Shown: positions 35,185 through 44,177 of the stretch, piece after piece
Layout of the letters: each line of letters starts with the position of its first letter
Numbering within the stretch: position 1 is the stretch's first letter
Source of the DNA: Anianabacter salinae
GTDB taxonomy: Bacteria > Pseudomonadota > Alphaproteobacteria > Rhodobacterales > Rhodobacteraceae
DNA: 64,000 nt
NCBI RefSeq assembly: GCF_019061145.1
Contig: NZ_JAHQZS010000005.1
Location: 62,001 to 126,000, forward strand
Direction of reading: 5' to 3'
Notes under the pieces: generated by a model
Database searches by the model: none
What the model was told of the DNA's origin: nothing
Seen by the model: only the letters and a program-made list of their open reading frames with translations
Translations under genes and position numbers: made by a program

Positions 35185-36573
35185 TCAGTAGCGGTAGTGT
35201 TCCGGCTTGAACGGGCCGTCGACGTTCACGCCGATATAGTCCGCCTGTTCCTTCTTCAGCTCGGTCAGCTTGACGCCGATCCGGCCAAGGTGCAAACGCG
35301 CGACCTTTTCATCCAGATGCTTGGGCAGGATGTAGACGCCGGGCTGGTATTCGTCGCCCTTGGTCCACAGCTCGATCTGCGCAAGCACCTGGTTGGTGAA
35401 AGACGCGGACATCACGAAAGACGGATGGCCCGTGGCGTTCCCGAGGTTCAACAAGCGGCCTTCGGACAGCAGGATGATCCGGTGCCCTGACGGCATCTCG
35501 ATCATGTCGACCTGTTCCTTGATGTTCGTCCACTTGTGGTTCTTCAGCGCGGCAACCTGGATCTCGTTGTCGAAGTGGCCGATGTTGCCGACAATCGCCA
35601 TGTCCTTCATCTCGCGCATGTGCTCGATGCGGATCACGTCCTTGTTGCCGGTGGTGGTGATGAAGATGTCCGCCGACGACACCACGTCTTCCAGCAGAAC
35701 GACCTCGAAGCCGTCCATCGCCGCCTGCAGCGCGCAGATCGGATCGACCTCGGTCACCTTCACGCGGGCGCCCGCGCCGCGCAGCGAGGCGGCAGAGCCC
35801 TTGCCGACATCGCCGTAGCCCATGACCACGGCGACCTTGCCGGCCATCATGGTGTCCGTGGCGCGGCGGATGCCGTCGACCAGCGATTCCTTGCAGCCGT
35901 ACTTGTTGTCGAACTTCGACTTGGTCACGCTGTCGTTCACGTTGATCGCGGGGAAGGGCAGAAGGCCCTTCTTGTGCAGATCATAGAGGCGGTGAACGCC
36001 AGTGGTCGTTTCCTCGGACACGCCCTTGATCGCGTCGCGGACCTTGGTGAACCAGCCCGGCGAGGCTTCCATGCGCTTCTTGATCTGCGCCTTGATGACC
36101 GCTTCTTCCTCGGACTCGGGCACAGGGATGATGTCTTCGCCCGCTTCAGCGCGCGCGCCCAGAAGGACGTAAAGCGTCGCGTCGCCGCCGTCGTCGAGTA
36201 TCATGTTCGCGCCGTCCTCGAACATGAAGGACTTGTCGAGGTAATCCCAATGCTCTTCCAGCGTCTGGCCCTTGACGGCAAAGACCGGGGTTCCGCCCGC
36301 CGCAATGGCAGCCGCCGCATGGTCCTGGGTCGAGAAGATGTTGCACGATGCCCAGCGCACATCCGCGCCCAGCGCCACCAGCGTCTCGATCAGCACAGCG
36401 GTCTGGATCGTCATGTGCAGCGATCCGACGATGCGCGCGCCGGACAGGGGCTTGGCCTTGCCATACTCTTCACGCAGCGCCATCAGACCGGGCATTTCGG
36501 TTTCGGCGATGTTCAGTTCCTTCCGGCCGTAGTCAGCCAGATTGATATCCTTGACAACGTAGTCTTTGGCCAT
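35185..36573 (-). CDS. ahcY: adenosylhomocysteinase
   Basis: A 462-residue enzyme that cleaves S-adenosylhomocysteine to adenosine and homocysteine and so clears the product inhibitor of methyltransferases. It shows [28 protein letters not shown] with the catalytic Lys region, [13 protein letters not shown] for NAD binding and a C-terminal PDH-free KPEHYRY. The ATG at 36573 has GAGG ten bases upstream; the ATG at 36582 is too close to that site. The open frame to 37320 overlaps the divergent HD gene and is not coding. No SAH riboswitch could be recognised in the leader. Confidence 0.97.
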   Translation of the reverse strand: MAKDYVVKDINLADYGRKELNIAETEMPGLMALREEYGKAKPLSGARIVGSLHMTIQTAVLIETLVALGADVRWASCNIFSTQDHAAAAIAAGGTPVFAVKGQTLEEHWDYLDKSFMFEDGANMILDDGGDATLYVLLGARAEAGEDIIPVPESEEEAVIKAQIKKRMEASPGWFTKVRDAIKGVSEETTTGVHRLYDLHKKGLLPFPAINVNDSVTKSKFDNKYGCKESLVDGIRRATDTMMAGKVAVVMGYGDVGKGSAASLRGAGARVKVTEVDPICALQAAMDGFEVVLLEDVVSSADIFITTTGNKDVIRIEHMREMKDMAIVGNIGHFDNEIQVAALKNHKWTNIKEQVDMIEMPSGHRIILLSEGRLLNLGNATGHPSFVMSASFTNQVLAQIELWTKGDEYQPGVYILPKHLDEKVARLHLGRIGVKLTELKKEQADYIGVNVDGPFKPEHYRY

Positions 36574-36750
36574 TGCGGTCATTCCTCGGGTATAGGTCGC
36601 GAGGCCATTACCATTCAGAGGCCCTAGCGGCAACGCCGCAAAGCCGCGGCACATGGACCAGCGCGCCTGAAGAACCGGAAGGATCGCGTCTTCACCCCGC
36701 GCGCCGGGCGTGGCAGAGGTATCGGGCAGTTTCTGAACAGGGCGCGTTTC

Positions 36751-37347
36751 ATGGCACCTCCCCCCCGCGCATGGCAACGAATGCTCTCGGGCAGGCGGCT
36801 TGACCTGCTTGATCCGACGCCGGTCGACATCGAGATCGAGGACATCGCGCACGGCCTTGCGTTCGTGGCGCGGTGGAACGGGCAGACGCGGGGCGACTGG
36901 CCCTATTCGGTGGCCGAGCACTCGCTTCTGGTCGAGACGCTGTTTTGCCGGATGAACCCCGCGGCGCCGGTGAAATGGCGGATGGCCGCGCTGCTGCACG
37001 ATGCGCCGGAATACGTCATCGGCGACATGATCTCGCCGGTGAAGGCGGCGGTCGGGCCATCCTACGGCGAGCTTGACGATCGGCTGACTGCCGCGATTCA
37101 CCTGCGCTTTGGCCTGCCCGCGACGATCCCCAAGACCGTGAAGGCCCAGATCAAGAGGGCCGACAAGGTGTCTGCCTGGATGGAAGCCACCGGCATCGCG
37201 GGATTTTCCGAGGCCGAGGCGACGAAGTTCTTTGGCAAACCTTCCGAGGCGATCCTTGACGGGCTGTCCCTGCACCTGCGCCCCCCGCGCGAGGCGCGCG
37301 ACGACTACACGCGGCGCCATGCCGAGCTTCTGGGGATGATGCGATGA
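36751..37347 (+). CDS. HD-domain hydrolase (YfbR-like, possible 5'-nucleotidase)
   Basis: A 198-residue HD-fold phosphohydrolase. The metal ligands show in [11 protein letters not shown] (first His), [19 protein letters not shown] (His-Asp) and KRADKVSAW (final Asp). The closest known group is YfbR-like deoxynucleoside 5'-monophosphatases, but substrate choice is not clear from sequence. It is divergent from ahcY and overlaps the acetyltransferase gene by ATGA, so the two form a small operon. Confidence 0.82.
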   Translation: MAPPPRAWQRMLSGRRLDLLDPTPVDIEIEDIAHGLAFVARWNGQTRGDWPYSVAEHSLLVETLFCRMNPAAPVKWRMAALLHDAPEYVIGDMISPVKAAVGPSYGELDDRLTAAIHLRFGLPATIPKTVKAQIKRADKVSAWMEATGIAGFSEAEATKFFGKPSEAILDGLSLHLRPPREARDDYTRRHAELLGMMR

Positions 37348-37826
37348 TCCATGTCCGCCGCGCCGGGTCGCTCGATTGCCGCGAGATGGCGGACCTTCTG
37401 AATGCCCTGATCGCGGCAGGCGGCACGACGGCGATGACAGAGCCCGTCACGGCCCCGGACATCGAGGCCCGCATGACTCGCGATCCCAGGTCGATCTGGC
37501 ATGTCGCAGAGACCGAAGACGGCGAGATCGTCGGGTTCCAGTGGATCGAACCGCATGCGGAACACGGCCCGGACGTCGCCGAAATCGCCAGCTTTGCCCG
37601 GATCGGACGCGCCGGGCTTGGCATCGGATCGGCGATGTTCAAGGCGACAGAGGCCGCGGCGCGCGCGGCGGGTTACACCTGGATCAACGCCAATATCCGC
37701 GCGGACAACGAAAGCGGATTGGCCTACTATCAAAGCCGCGGCTTCGAGGATTACGGGCGGATCGCAGGCTACCGGCTGGGCAATGGCCAGATCGTCGACA
37801 AGGTGCTGAAACGCTACGATCTTTAG
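37344..37826 (+). CDS. GNAT family N-acetyltransferase
   Basis: A 160-residue acetyltransferase. [20 protein letters not shown] is the acetyl-CoA binding motif A, and [21 protein letters not shown] is the common motif B. The first bases overlap the HD hydrolase stop (ATGA). Related proteins acetylate amines such as phosphinothricin-like amino acids or ribosomal peptides; the substrate here cannot be told. Length is normal for a single GNAT domain. Confidence 0.85.
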   Translation: MIHVRRAGSLDCREMADLLNALIAAGGTTAMTEPVTAPDIEARMTRDPRSIWHVAETEDGEIVGFQWIEPHAEHGPDVAEIASFARIGRAGLGIGSAMFKATEAAARAAGYTWINANIRADNESGLAYYQSRGFEDYGRIAGYRLGNGQIVDKVLKRYDL

Positions 37827-37838
37827 GCGCGCGCCGAC

Positions 37839-38336
37839 CTAGCGGAAAAAGCAGGTGACGCCGGACCAAAGCGTCGTGATCTTGCCGTCCTCGATCAGGC
37901 CGAACACGCCGCCGCTTTCGAATTCGGTGCCAAGGCTGGTCTGCCGGAAGCCGGTAGCGCCCAGCGCCTCGGCTTCTGCACGATCAAACCCGACGCGCAG
38001 GCCCTCCAGTGTCTCGAAGCGCGGGGTGTCGGCCACCCAGCCTTTCAGCGATGGACCGAGGAAGTTGAGCGTCAGACCATCCCAGCGCAGCGCCGTCACC
38101 GGCCCCGCGCCGCAGTCCGGCTGAACGGTCCGCGACACCGGTTCGGATTTCAGCAAACGCGACACGGCAGGCACGACGCCCTCTTCCGCGCGGTCGAAAT
38201 CGATCCGCAGCGGGCTGGATTTGGGCTGCAGATAGCCCGGAGCAAGGAACAGGCCGGTGGTTTCGGGCTGGACCGGGGCGCCGCCCGGCAGCGCGCCGCA
38301 CCCGGCCAGCAGCAGGGCGAGCGCCAGACGCCTCAC
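37839..38336 (-). CDS. putative lipoprotein of unknown function downstream of regA
   Basis: A protein of about 165 residues. It begins with GTG, and LALALLLAGC supplies a lipobox (Cys13). The rest has no motif I can name; it holds LRIDFDRAEEGVVPAV and two late Cys residues, one two residues from the C-terminus. The start overlaps the regA stop as GTGA, so it should be made with RegA. An ATG frame reaches 38423 inside regA and would bury the signal, so it was rejected. Function unknown. Confidence 0.7.
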   Translation of the reverse strand: MRRLALALLLAGCGALPGGAPVQPETTGLFLAPGYLQPKSSPLRIDFDRAEEGVVPAVSRLLKSEPVSRTVQPDCGAGPVTALRWDGLTLNFLGPSLKGWVADTPRFETLEGLRVGFDRAEAEALGATGFRQTSLGTEFESGGVFGLIEDGKITTLWSGVTCFFR

Positions 38337-38878
38337 TTCGGGCTGCGTTTGGCGAGGATGCGCTGCAGGGTCCGCCGGTGCATGTTCAGCCGCCGCGCGG
38401 TTTCCGACACGTTGCGGTCGCACAGCTCGTACACCCGCTGGATATGTTCCCAGCGCACGCGGTCCGCGCTCATCGGGTTCTCGGGCGGCGGCGGCAAGGC
38501 GTCGTCCCCAGCCAGCAGCGCATTGGTTATGTCGTTGGCGTCGGCGGGCTTGGCCAAATAATCCGTCGCGCCGATCTTGACTGCGGCGACAGCGGTGGCA
38601 ATCGCTCCATACCCGGTCAGGACAACGATGCGGCTGTCGGGGCGACGTTCGCGCAGCACCTCGACCACGTCGAGGCCGTTGCCGTCCTCAAGCCGCAGGT
38701 CGATCACGGCGTAGGCGGGCGGCCGCGCGGTGGCGATGGATTTCCCCTCGGCAACGGTCTCGGCCAGTTCAGGCTCGAACCCGCGCTTTTCCATCGCCTT
38801 GGCAAGGCGGCGCAGGAACGGCTCGTCGTCGTCGACCAGCAGAAGCGATCTGTCCGGTCCAATGTCCTGCTCTGCCAT
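38333..38878 (-). CDS. regA: redox response regulator RegA/PrrA/ActR
   Basis: A 181-residue response regulator. The receiver has SLLLVDDDEPF, a phospho-acceptor in YAVIDLRLEDGNG, VVLTGYGAIATAV and LAKPADAND. The short C-terminal DNA-binding helix-turn-helix (NVSETARRLNMHRRTLQRIL) is the hallmark of RegA. It controls oxygen-responsive genes with RegB. I prefer the ATG at 38878 because GGAAGGG lies upstream; an ATG at 38893 gives five more residues. The order senC-regA with regB divergent is as in Rhodobacter. The small lipoprotein gene is coupled downstream. Confidence 0.95.
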   Translation of the reverse strand: MAEQDIGPDRSLLLVDDDEPFLRRLAKAMEKRGFEPELAETVAEGKSIATARPPAYAVIDLRLEDGNGLDVVEVLRERRPDSRIVVLTGYGAIATAVAAVKIGATDYLAKPADANDITNALLAGDDALPPPPENPMSADRVRWEHIQRVYELCDRNVSETARRLNMHRRTLQRILAKRSPK

Positions 38879-38942
38879 CCCGCGCCCTTCCATCAGGTTC
38901 CATCTTGATTGCCGGACAACCTAGGCCGTGCGGCACAAGCGG

Positions 38943-39560
38943 TCAATTTGCTGCGTCGACAAAGCACGCCGTGCGCTCGGCCATCGCCTCGGGCGTTTCG
39001 TCGCGCCGGAAAAACTCGACGAACCCCTGCTCTGGCAGGACAAGGTAGGTAAAGGTGGAATGATCGACGAGGTAGTATTCGTCGTCGCCCTCTTGCTTGC
39101 TGTAGAATGTCCGGTAGGCCGAGCTGGCGGCCTTGACCTGCTCGGGGCTGCCGGTAAGGCCGATCATGTCTTCGTGCATGTAGCTGGCGTATTCGCCCAC
39201 GACTTCCGGCGTATCACGCTCAGGGTCGATCGAGATGAACACCGGCTGCACGTCATGTCCGCGCTCTTCAAGGATATCCACGGCCAGCGCGTTGCGCTGG
39301 TTGTCGAGCGGGCAGACATCGGGGCAGAAGGTATAGCCGAAGTAGATCAGGCTTGGCTTGGTGATCACTTCCGCGTCCGTCACCGTCTCACCGCTTGCGT
39401 TCACCAGCTCGAACGGGCCGCCGATGGACCCTCCGGCGACGGTTCCGCCGGTGCAGGCGGCAAAACGGTTGTCGCCCTGCGGCGCGCGGCCCAGAAACCA
39501 AGCGGTTCCGACACCGATCACGGCGACGGTGGCCGCGAGGATCGCTAGCATTCGGGTCAT
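38943..39560 (-). CDS. senC: SCO1/SenC/PrrC-type copper-binding protein
   Basis: A 205-residue protein anchored by one N-terminal helix (about 4-22). It has the SCO fold with FGYTFCPDVCP, the copper-binding CxxxC, and a later LVDHSTFTYLV that provides the third ligand, His. SCO proteins deliver copper to cytochrome c oxidase; in Rhodobacter, SenC/PrrC also links oxidase activity to RegB signalling. It is divergent from regB over 87 bases and lies upstream of regA. An AGGA site precedes the ATG at 39560; the longer frame to 39617 has no such site. Confidence 0.94.
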   Translation of the reverse strand: MTRMLAILAATVAVIGVGTAWFLGRAPQGDNRFAACTGGTVAGGSIGGPFELVNASGETVTDAEVITKPSLIYFGYTFCPDVCPLDNQRNALAVDILEERGHDVQPVFISIDPERDTPEVVGEYASYMHEDMIGLTGSPEQVKAASSAYRTFYSKQEGDDEYYLVDHSTFTYLVLPEQGFVEFFRRDETPEAMAERTACFVDAAN

Positions 39561-39647
39561 GGAGAGTCCTTTCGTCGGTTCGGCCGCATTGATCGCGCGT
39601 CCGGCGCCGCTTAACAATGCTCAGGTTTGACGCATTGGGGAAACGTG

Positions 39648-41042
39648 ATGGCCGCCATAGACGCCACGCTGCAGATCGAGGAACGGCGCGGCAACTGGGT
39701 GCGCCTGCGCACGCTGATCGTCCTGCGCTGGATCGCCATCGCGGGCCAGCTTGCCGCCATCGTCGCCGCGCAACGCCTGTTCGGGATCGAGCTGCACTCC
39801 GGGCTTTGCTATCTTGCGGTCGGCGCATCGGTCATCGCCAACCTCGTCGCGATCTTCGTCTACCCCGAGAACAAGCGGTTGAGCGAAGGCGAAGTGGCGA
39901 TGATGCTGCTGTTCGACATCGCGCAGCTGGCGTTCCTGCTGTTCCTCACCGGCGGGCTCAACAATCCCTTCGCGCTGCTGATCCTTGCGCCCGTCACCAT
40001 CTCGGCGACCGCGCTTCAGGCAAGGCTGACGCTTCTGCTGGGGGCTGTCGCCATCGTCCTCATCACCGTTGTCGGACTGTGGCATCTTGAGCTGACCGAC
40101 GGGCAGGCCCCCGTCAGGATGCCCGCGCTGTTCGTGTTCGGCTTCTGGGTCGCCATCGTCATCGGCATCGTGTTCGAGGCGATCTATGCCCGCCGCGTCA
40201 CATCCGAGATCGCGTCGATGTCCGAGGCGCTGGCCGCGACCCAGATGGCGCTGGCCCGCGAACAGAAACTGACCGACCTTGGCGGCGTGGTGGCAGCGGC
40301 GGCGCACGAACTGGGCACGCCGCTGGCGACGATCAAGCTGGTCAGCTCGGAAATGGCCGAGGAACTGGCGGACAACCCCGACCTGCGCGACGATGCCCGC
40401 CTGATCCGCGACCAGGCCGACCGCTGCCGGGATATCCTGCGCTCGATGGGGCGGGCGGGAAAGGACGACCGGCTGATCCGGCACGCCCCGCTGATGACCG
40501 TTCTGCGCGATGCAGCGGAACCGCACGCCCAGCGCGGCAAGAAGATCGTGTTCGCGGCAGGCGCGGGCGACGGATCAGACGCGCAGCATCCGGTAATCAT
40601 GCGCCGCCCCGAGGTGATCCACGGGCTGCGCAACCTGATCCAGAATGCCGTGGACTTTGCGCAAAGCACCGTCTGGGTCGATGCGTCCTGGACCGCCCAG
40701 ACGGTCACCGTGCGGATCGTCGATGACGGTCCCGGCTTTCCCGCCAATGTCCTTGCGCGGATCGGCGATCCCTTCGTGCGCAACCGCCGAGGCGACGCCC
40801 GGCCCGAGCGGCCTGAATACGAGGGCATGGGGCTTGGCCTGTTCATCGCCAAGACCCTGCTGGAAAGGTCGGGCGGCGAGTTGACCTTTGTGAACGCAAG
40901 CGATCCATCGTCCGCCCCGGCAGAGGATGGCGCGGGCGAACGCACCGGCGCGATCGTCGAATTGTCCTGGCCACGCGCCACGATTGCGCAACCGGACAGC
41001 GATCGGGGCCCACTGGGCGAGAATGCGAGGATCGAAGCGTAG
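39648..41042 (+). CDS. regB: redox sensor histidine kinase RegB/PrrB
   Basis: A 464-residue membrane kinase with about six helices. FLTGGLNNPF matches the quinone-sensing loop of RegB. The phospho-acceptor box is AAAAHELGTPLATIKL, and ADRCRDILRSMGRAGKDD holds the redox-active Cys. The ATPase part has NLIQNAVDFA, DDGPGFP and GMGLGLFIAKTL. It phosphorylates RegA under low oxygen or reducing conditions. The ATG at 39648 has GGGGA eight bases upstream. The gene is divergent from senC. Confidence 0.96.
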   Translation: MAAIDATLQIEERRGNWVRLRTLIVLRWIAIAGQLAAIVAAQRLFGIELHSGLCYLAVGASVIANLVAIFVYPENKRLSEGEVAMMLLFDIAQLAFLLFLTGGLNNPFALLILAPVTISATALQARLTLLLGAVAIVLITVVGLWHLELTDGQAPVRMPALFVFGFWVAIVIGIVFEAIYARRVTSEIASMSEALAATQMALAREQKLTDLGGVVAAAAHELGTPLATIKLVSSEMAEELADNPDLRDDARLIRDQADRCRDILRSMGRAGKDDRLIRHAPLMTVLRDAAEPHAQRGKKIVFAAGAGDGSDAQHPVIMRRPEVIHGLRNLIQNAVDFAQSTVWVDASWTAQTVTVRIVDDGPGFPANVLARIGDPFVRNRRGDARPERPEYEGMGLGLFIAKTLLERSGGELTFVNASDPSSAPAEDGAGERTGAIVELSWPRATIAQPDSDRGPLGENARIEA

Positions 41043-41044
41043 GA

Positions 41045-41071
41045 TTAACCGGCAATTAAGGGTTATCCACA
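41045..41071 (+). promoter_or_regulatory. CtrA-type site and perfect DnaA box upstream of the DivL-like gene
   Basis: TTAA-N7-TTAA, the full CtrA consensus arrangement, spans 41045-41059. The nine-base DnaA box TTATCCACA spans 41063-41071 with no mismatch. Both lie within 65 bases of the DivL-like start and overlap the regB 3' end by none. This suggests cell-cycle control of the downstream gene. Confidence 0.55.
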
Positions 41072-41106
41072 ATCGTTGACCAAGGTTAAGGATTTTGGAG
41101 GCCGCC

Positions 41107-42630
41107 ATGCCGGTCGCTCATCTTCAGGACATCGCGCTCCCCGTTCTCGGCGGGCTGATAGGTGGTTTGTTCGCCCTGCGCGCCGCGACTGCCCCAAGGA
41201 TGCAGAAGGCCGGGGATGCCTTTGAGCCGGGTGCGACGTTCCTGTTCCGGGACAGTATACTTGTCGATGCCTCTCCCGGTGCCTGCATGCTGGTCGGCGC
41301 CCCGCCCGAAGCGATCACGCCGCAAACGCTCGCGGGTGCCCTTGAACCGCGGTTTCCGGGACTTGCCAAGGTTCTGTCCGACCCCGAAGGCGGCGTGCTG
41401 ACCGCAGCGCTGGGCGACAGCACCGCCCATGTCACCCCGTTTCGGGACAGCCTGCGCATTTCGATCACCGATGCCTCGGATTGCGCGGCCAAACCGGCCG
41501 TCGGCAACGGCCTTGTCCGGAGAGAGCTGGAAGAGGCTCGCACCATCGCGCGGCTGTCTGCGGTGCCGATCTGGCAGGTCGGCGGGGACGGGCGCATCCA
41601 CTGGGCAAATGCCGCCTATCTCGATCTGGTTCGGCGGCAAACGGGCCTGCCCGATCCGGTTTGGCCATTACCGCATCTGTTCGGGCGCCCCGACGATCCG
41701 AACCCTACGGGACAGGACAGCCGCGTCTGCGTGGCGTTCAACGACGACGTGCTCTGGTTCCGGGTTCATGCCGCCACGTCAGACGCCGGAACGGTGCTTA
41801 CCGCGTGGCCGGACGATGCCGCCGTGCAGGCGCAAGAGCATCTGAGCGCCTTCAAGCTGGCCCTGTCGAACACCTTTGCGCAACTGTCGGTCGGGATTGC
41901 GATCTTCGATGCGCGCAAACGGCTGGTCCTGTTCAACCCGGCCCTGACCGACCTTACCGGCATGGATGCGCGGCATCTCGTGGCGCTTCCGTCCCTCAAC
42001 GAGTTCCTCGACCGCCTGCGCGAGATCAAGATGCTGCCCGAACCGCGGAACTATCACGACTGGAAGGCACGGCTGAATGATCTGGATGGCGCATCCGGCC
42101 AGACGCTGTCCGAGACGTGGCCGCTGGGCGATGGGCGCACGCTGCGTGTCAGGGCGCAGCCGCACGACAACGGCTCCGTCGCCTTCCTGTTCGAAGACAT
42201 CAGCTCCGAGATCGGGCTGACCCGCAGCTTCCGGGCAGAACTTGACCTGAGCTATGCTGTGCTGGATTCGCTGGACGATGCGATCGCCGTGTTCACGGCC
42301 TCGGGGCATCTGGCGTCGGCAAACCGCGCCTTCACCGAACTTTGGGGCGATCCGGCGCTTGAGTCGCTGGCCACTGAAACAACGCTTCGCGACGCGTGCG
42401 CCATCTGGCAGGCGGCTTGCGTCCCTTCGCCGGTCTGGGCCGACAGCGACGGATTTGCCGCACGACTGGCGGGCCGCGACCATTGGTCTTTCGATATCAC
42501 CACACGGGCCGGACAAGGGTTGCGCTGCATCGTCCAGCCGCTGACCGGGGGCGCCTTGTGCGTGCGTTTCGGCGACCGGCCCGTGACACCGACGGCCATG
42601 TCGGACCGCCCGCAAAAGATCCCCGCCTGA
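41107..42630 (+). CDS. divL: DivL-like PAS-domain regulatory protein lacking a kinase domain
   Basis: A 507-residue protein. It has a hydrophobic N-terminal segment (IALPVLGGLIGGLFAL, about 8-24) followed by several PAS-like regions: VDASPGACMLV, PIWQVGGDGRIHWANAAYLDL near 160-180, GIAIFDARKRLVLFNPALTDL near 270-290 and AIAVFTASGHLASANRAFTELW near 400-420. No His box, HATPase or receiver is seen. In alphaproteobacteria divL often precedes tsaE, and in Rhodobacter capsulatus DivL is a PAS protein that feeds the CckA-ChpT-CtrA pathway. Position, domains and an upstream CtrA-type site point to DivL. GGAGG sits six bases before the ATG. Confidence 0.68.
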   Translation: MPVAHLQDIALPVLGGLIGGLFALRAATAPRMQKAGDAFEPGATFLFRDSILVDASPGACMLVGAPPEAITPQTLAGALEPRFPGLAKVLSDPEGGVLTAALGDSTAHVTPFRDSLRISITDASDCAAKPAVGNGLVRRELEEARTIARLSAVPIWQVGGDGRIHWANAAYLDLVRRQTGLPDPVWPLPHLFGRPDDPNPTGQDSRVCVAFNDDVLWFRVHAATSDAGTVLTAWPDDAAVQAQEHLSAFKLALSNTFAQLSVGIAIFDARKRLVLFNPALTDLTGMDARHLVALPSLNEFLDRLREIKMLPEPRNYHDWKARLNDLDGASGQTLSETWPLGDGRTLRVRAQPHDNGSVAFLFEDISSEIGLTRSFRAELDLSYAVLDSLDDAIAVFTASGHLASANRAFTELWGDPALESLATETTLRDACAIWQAACVPSPVWADSDGFAARLAGRDHWSFDITTRAGQGLRCIVQPLTGGALCVRFGDRPVTPTAMSDRPQKIPA

Positions 42631-42673
42631 GCGGTGCTTGCAGGCCACCTCGGCTGCGGTCAATGTGCGGAGC

Positions 42674-43162
42674 ATGGCAACCCGCACCCTCACCCTTTCC
42701 CTGCCCGATACCGATGCGACGCAGGACCTGGCGCGTCGCTTGGCGCCCGTGCTCGCCGCAGGGGATTGCCTGCTGCTGACCGGACCCATCGGCGCGGGCA
42801 AGACATTCCTGGCGCGCGCGGTGATCCAGGCCCGGCAAGCGGCGCTGGGAATGGCCGAGGATGTGCCCTCGCCGACCTACACGCTTGTGCAGACTTATGA
42901 GGCTGGTGGTGTCGAGATCTGGCATGCCGATCTCTACCGTCTGACCGATCCCGCCGAGGTGATCGAACTGGGGCTGGATGAGGCGTTCGACACCGGCATC
43001 AGCCTGATCGAATGGCCCGACCGTCTGGGCGATCTTGCACCGCCGGGTGCCCTGCGGCTGGAGCTTTCCGTCACCGGAGACACCGCCCGGAGGCTCGACA
43101 TCACCGGGGACGCAACTTGGCACGCGCGGCTTGCGCCGATGCTGGCAACGCTCGATGCGTAA
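42674..43162 (+). CDS. tsaE: tRNA t6A biosynthesis ATPase TsaE
   Basis: A 162-residue P-loop protein. It has GPIGAGKTFLAR (Walker A, about 39-50), PSPTYTLVQTYE and HADLYRL, the TsaE signatures. It is needed with TsaB and TsaD to form N6-threonylcarbamoyladenosine on ANN-decoding tRNAs. Length is normal. It is followed by amgK with an eight-base overlap and preceded by the DivL-like gene. Confidence 0.94.
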   Translation: MATRTLTLSLPDTDATQDLARRLAPVLAAGDCLLLTGPIGAGKTFLARAVIQARQAALGMAEDVPSPTYTLVQTYEAGGVEIWHADLYRLTDPAEVIELGLDEAFDTGISLIEWPDRLGDLAPPGALRLELSVTGDTARRLDITGDATWHARLAPMLATLDA

Positions 43163-44177
43163 TCGGGCCGAGGTGATGGCGGCGTTCCTGGACCGCGCGG
43201 GATGGGGCGCCGCGACCCGGAGCCTGCTTGCGGGCGATGCATCGAACCGTCGGTATGAACGTCTGAGGCTGGGCGACCAGCGCGCCGTCCTGATGGATGC
43301 ACCCGCCGAGCGCGGCGAGGATGTACGCCCCTTCGTCGCCATCGCGCGGCACCTGACGGCCTGCGGTCTGTCCGCGCCGCAGATCCTTGCCAAAGACCCG
43401 CAAGCGGGGCTCTTGCTGCTTGAAGACCTTGGTGATGACGTCTTCGCCCGCGTGCTGGAACGCGCGCCGCAGGATGAGCCGATGCTGTACCGCGCGGCGG
43501 TCGACGCGCTTCTGGCGCTGCACGCCGCGCCCCTGCCGGGCGGGGTCGGCGCGTACGACGTGGCGCTGATGACCGACAAGGCCGCGCTGGCCTATGACTG
43601 GTATCTGATGGGGGCGACCGGCTCCGTCGACACCGCCGCACTTGCGGCATTTCGGGCTGAAACAGAGACTGTTCTTGCCCCGATGATGCGGGAGCGCCAG
43701 GTGTTGATCCTGCGCGACTACCACGCCGAGAACCTGATCTGGCTGCCGCACCGCGATGGCCCCGCGCGTGTCGGTCAGCTTGATTTTCAGGACGCGCTGA
43801 TCGGGCATCCGGCCTATGATCTGGTATCGCTTCTGAAGGATGCGCGCCGCGATCTTGCGCCGGACACCGAAGAGGCGGCCCTTGCGGGCATGATCGCGCG
43901 AAGCGGCGCCGACCCGGACAGCTTTCGCGCCGCCTATGCCGTGCTTGGCGCGCAGCGCAACCTGCGCATTCTTGGCGTCTTTGCGCGCCTGTCGCTGCAT
44001 TTCGGCAAACCGCACTATGTCGATCTGATCCCCCGCGTCTGGTCGCATCTGGTCACGTCCCTCGATCATCCGTCGCTGGCCGCCCTGCGCGACCGCGTGT
44101 TGTCCGACCTGCCCGCCCCCAATCCCGCAATCCTGCAGACCCTGAAGGCGAAATGCGCGACGATCGACCATCCCTGA
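43155..44177 (+). CDS. amgK: N-acetylmuramate/N-acetylglucosamine kinase AmgK
   Basis: A 340-residue protein of the aminoglycoside phosphotransferase fold. Catalytic and metal motifs are LRDYHAENLIWL and GQLDFQDALIGHPAYDL, with LLLLEDLGDD in the nucleotide-binding lobe. AmgK phosphorylates MurNAc at C1 in the cell-wall recycling route that bypasses de novo UDP-MurNAc synthesis; MurU, the next gene, uses the product. The ATG overlaps the tsaE stop by eight bases; an ATG seven codons later has a GAGG too close to act well. Confidence 0.92.
   Translation: MRNRAEVMAAFLDRAGWGAATRSLLAGDASNRRYERLRLGDQRAVLMDAPAERGEDVRPFVAIARHLTACGLSAPQILAKDPQAGLLLLEDLGDDVFARVLERAPQDEPMLYRAAVDALLALHAAPLPGGVGAYDVALMTDKAALAYDWYLMGATGSVDTAALAAFRAETETVLAPMMRERQVLILRDYHAENLIWLPHRDGPARVGQLDFQDALIGHPAYDLVSLLKDARRDLAPDTEEAALAGMIARSGADPDSFRAAYAVLGAQRNLRILGVFARLSLHFGKPHYVDLIPRVWSHLVTSLDHPSLAALRDRVLSDLPAPNPAILQTLKAKCATIDHP

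Noticed and set aside
36574-36750. Possible SAH or SAM riboswitch in the ahcY leader
   Set aside because: I looked for the conserved SAH-element core and stems on the minus strand and found none I could support; only small GC-rich hairpins are present.
35185-37320. Longer ahcY reading frame of 711 codons
   Set aside because: The additional N-terminal part overlaps the divergent HD hydrolase gene and lacks family similarity. The start at 36573 gives the normal 462-residue enzyme.
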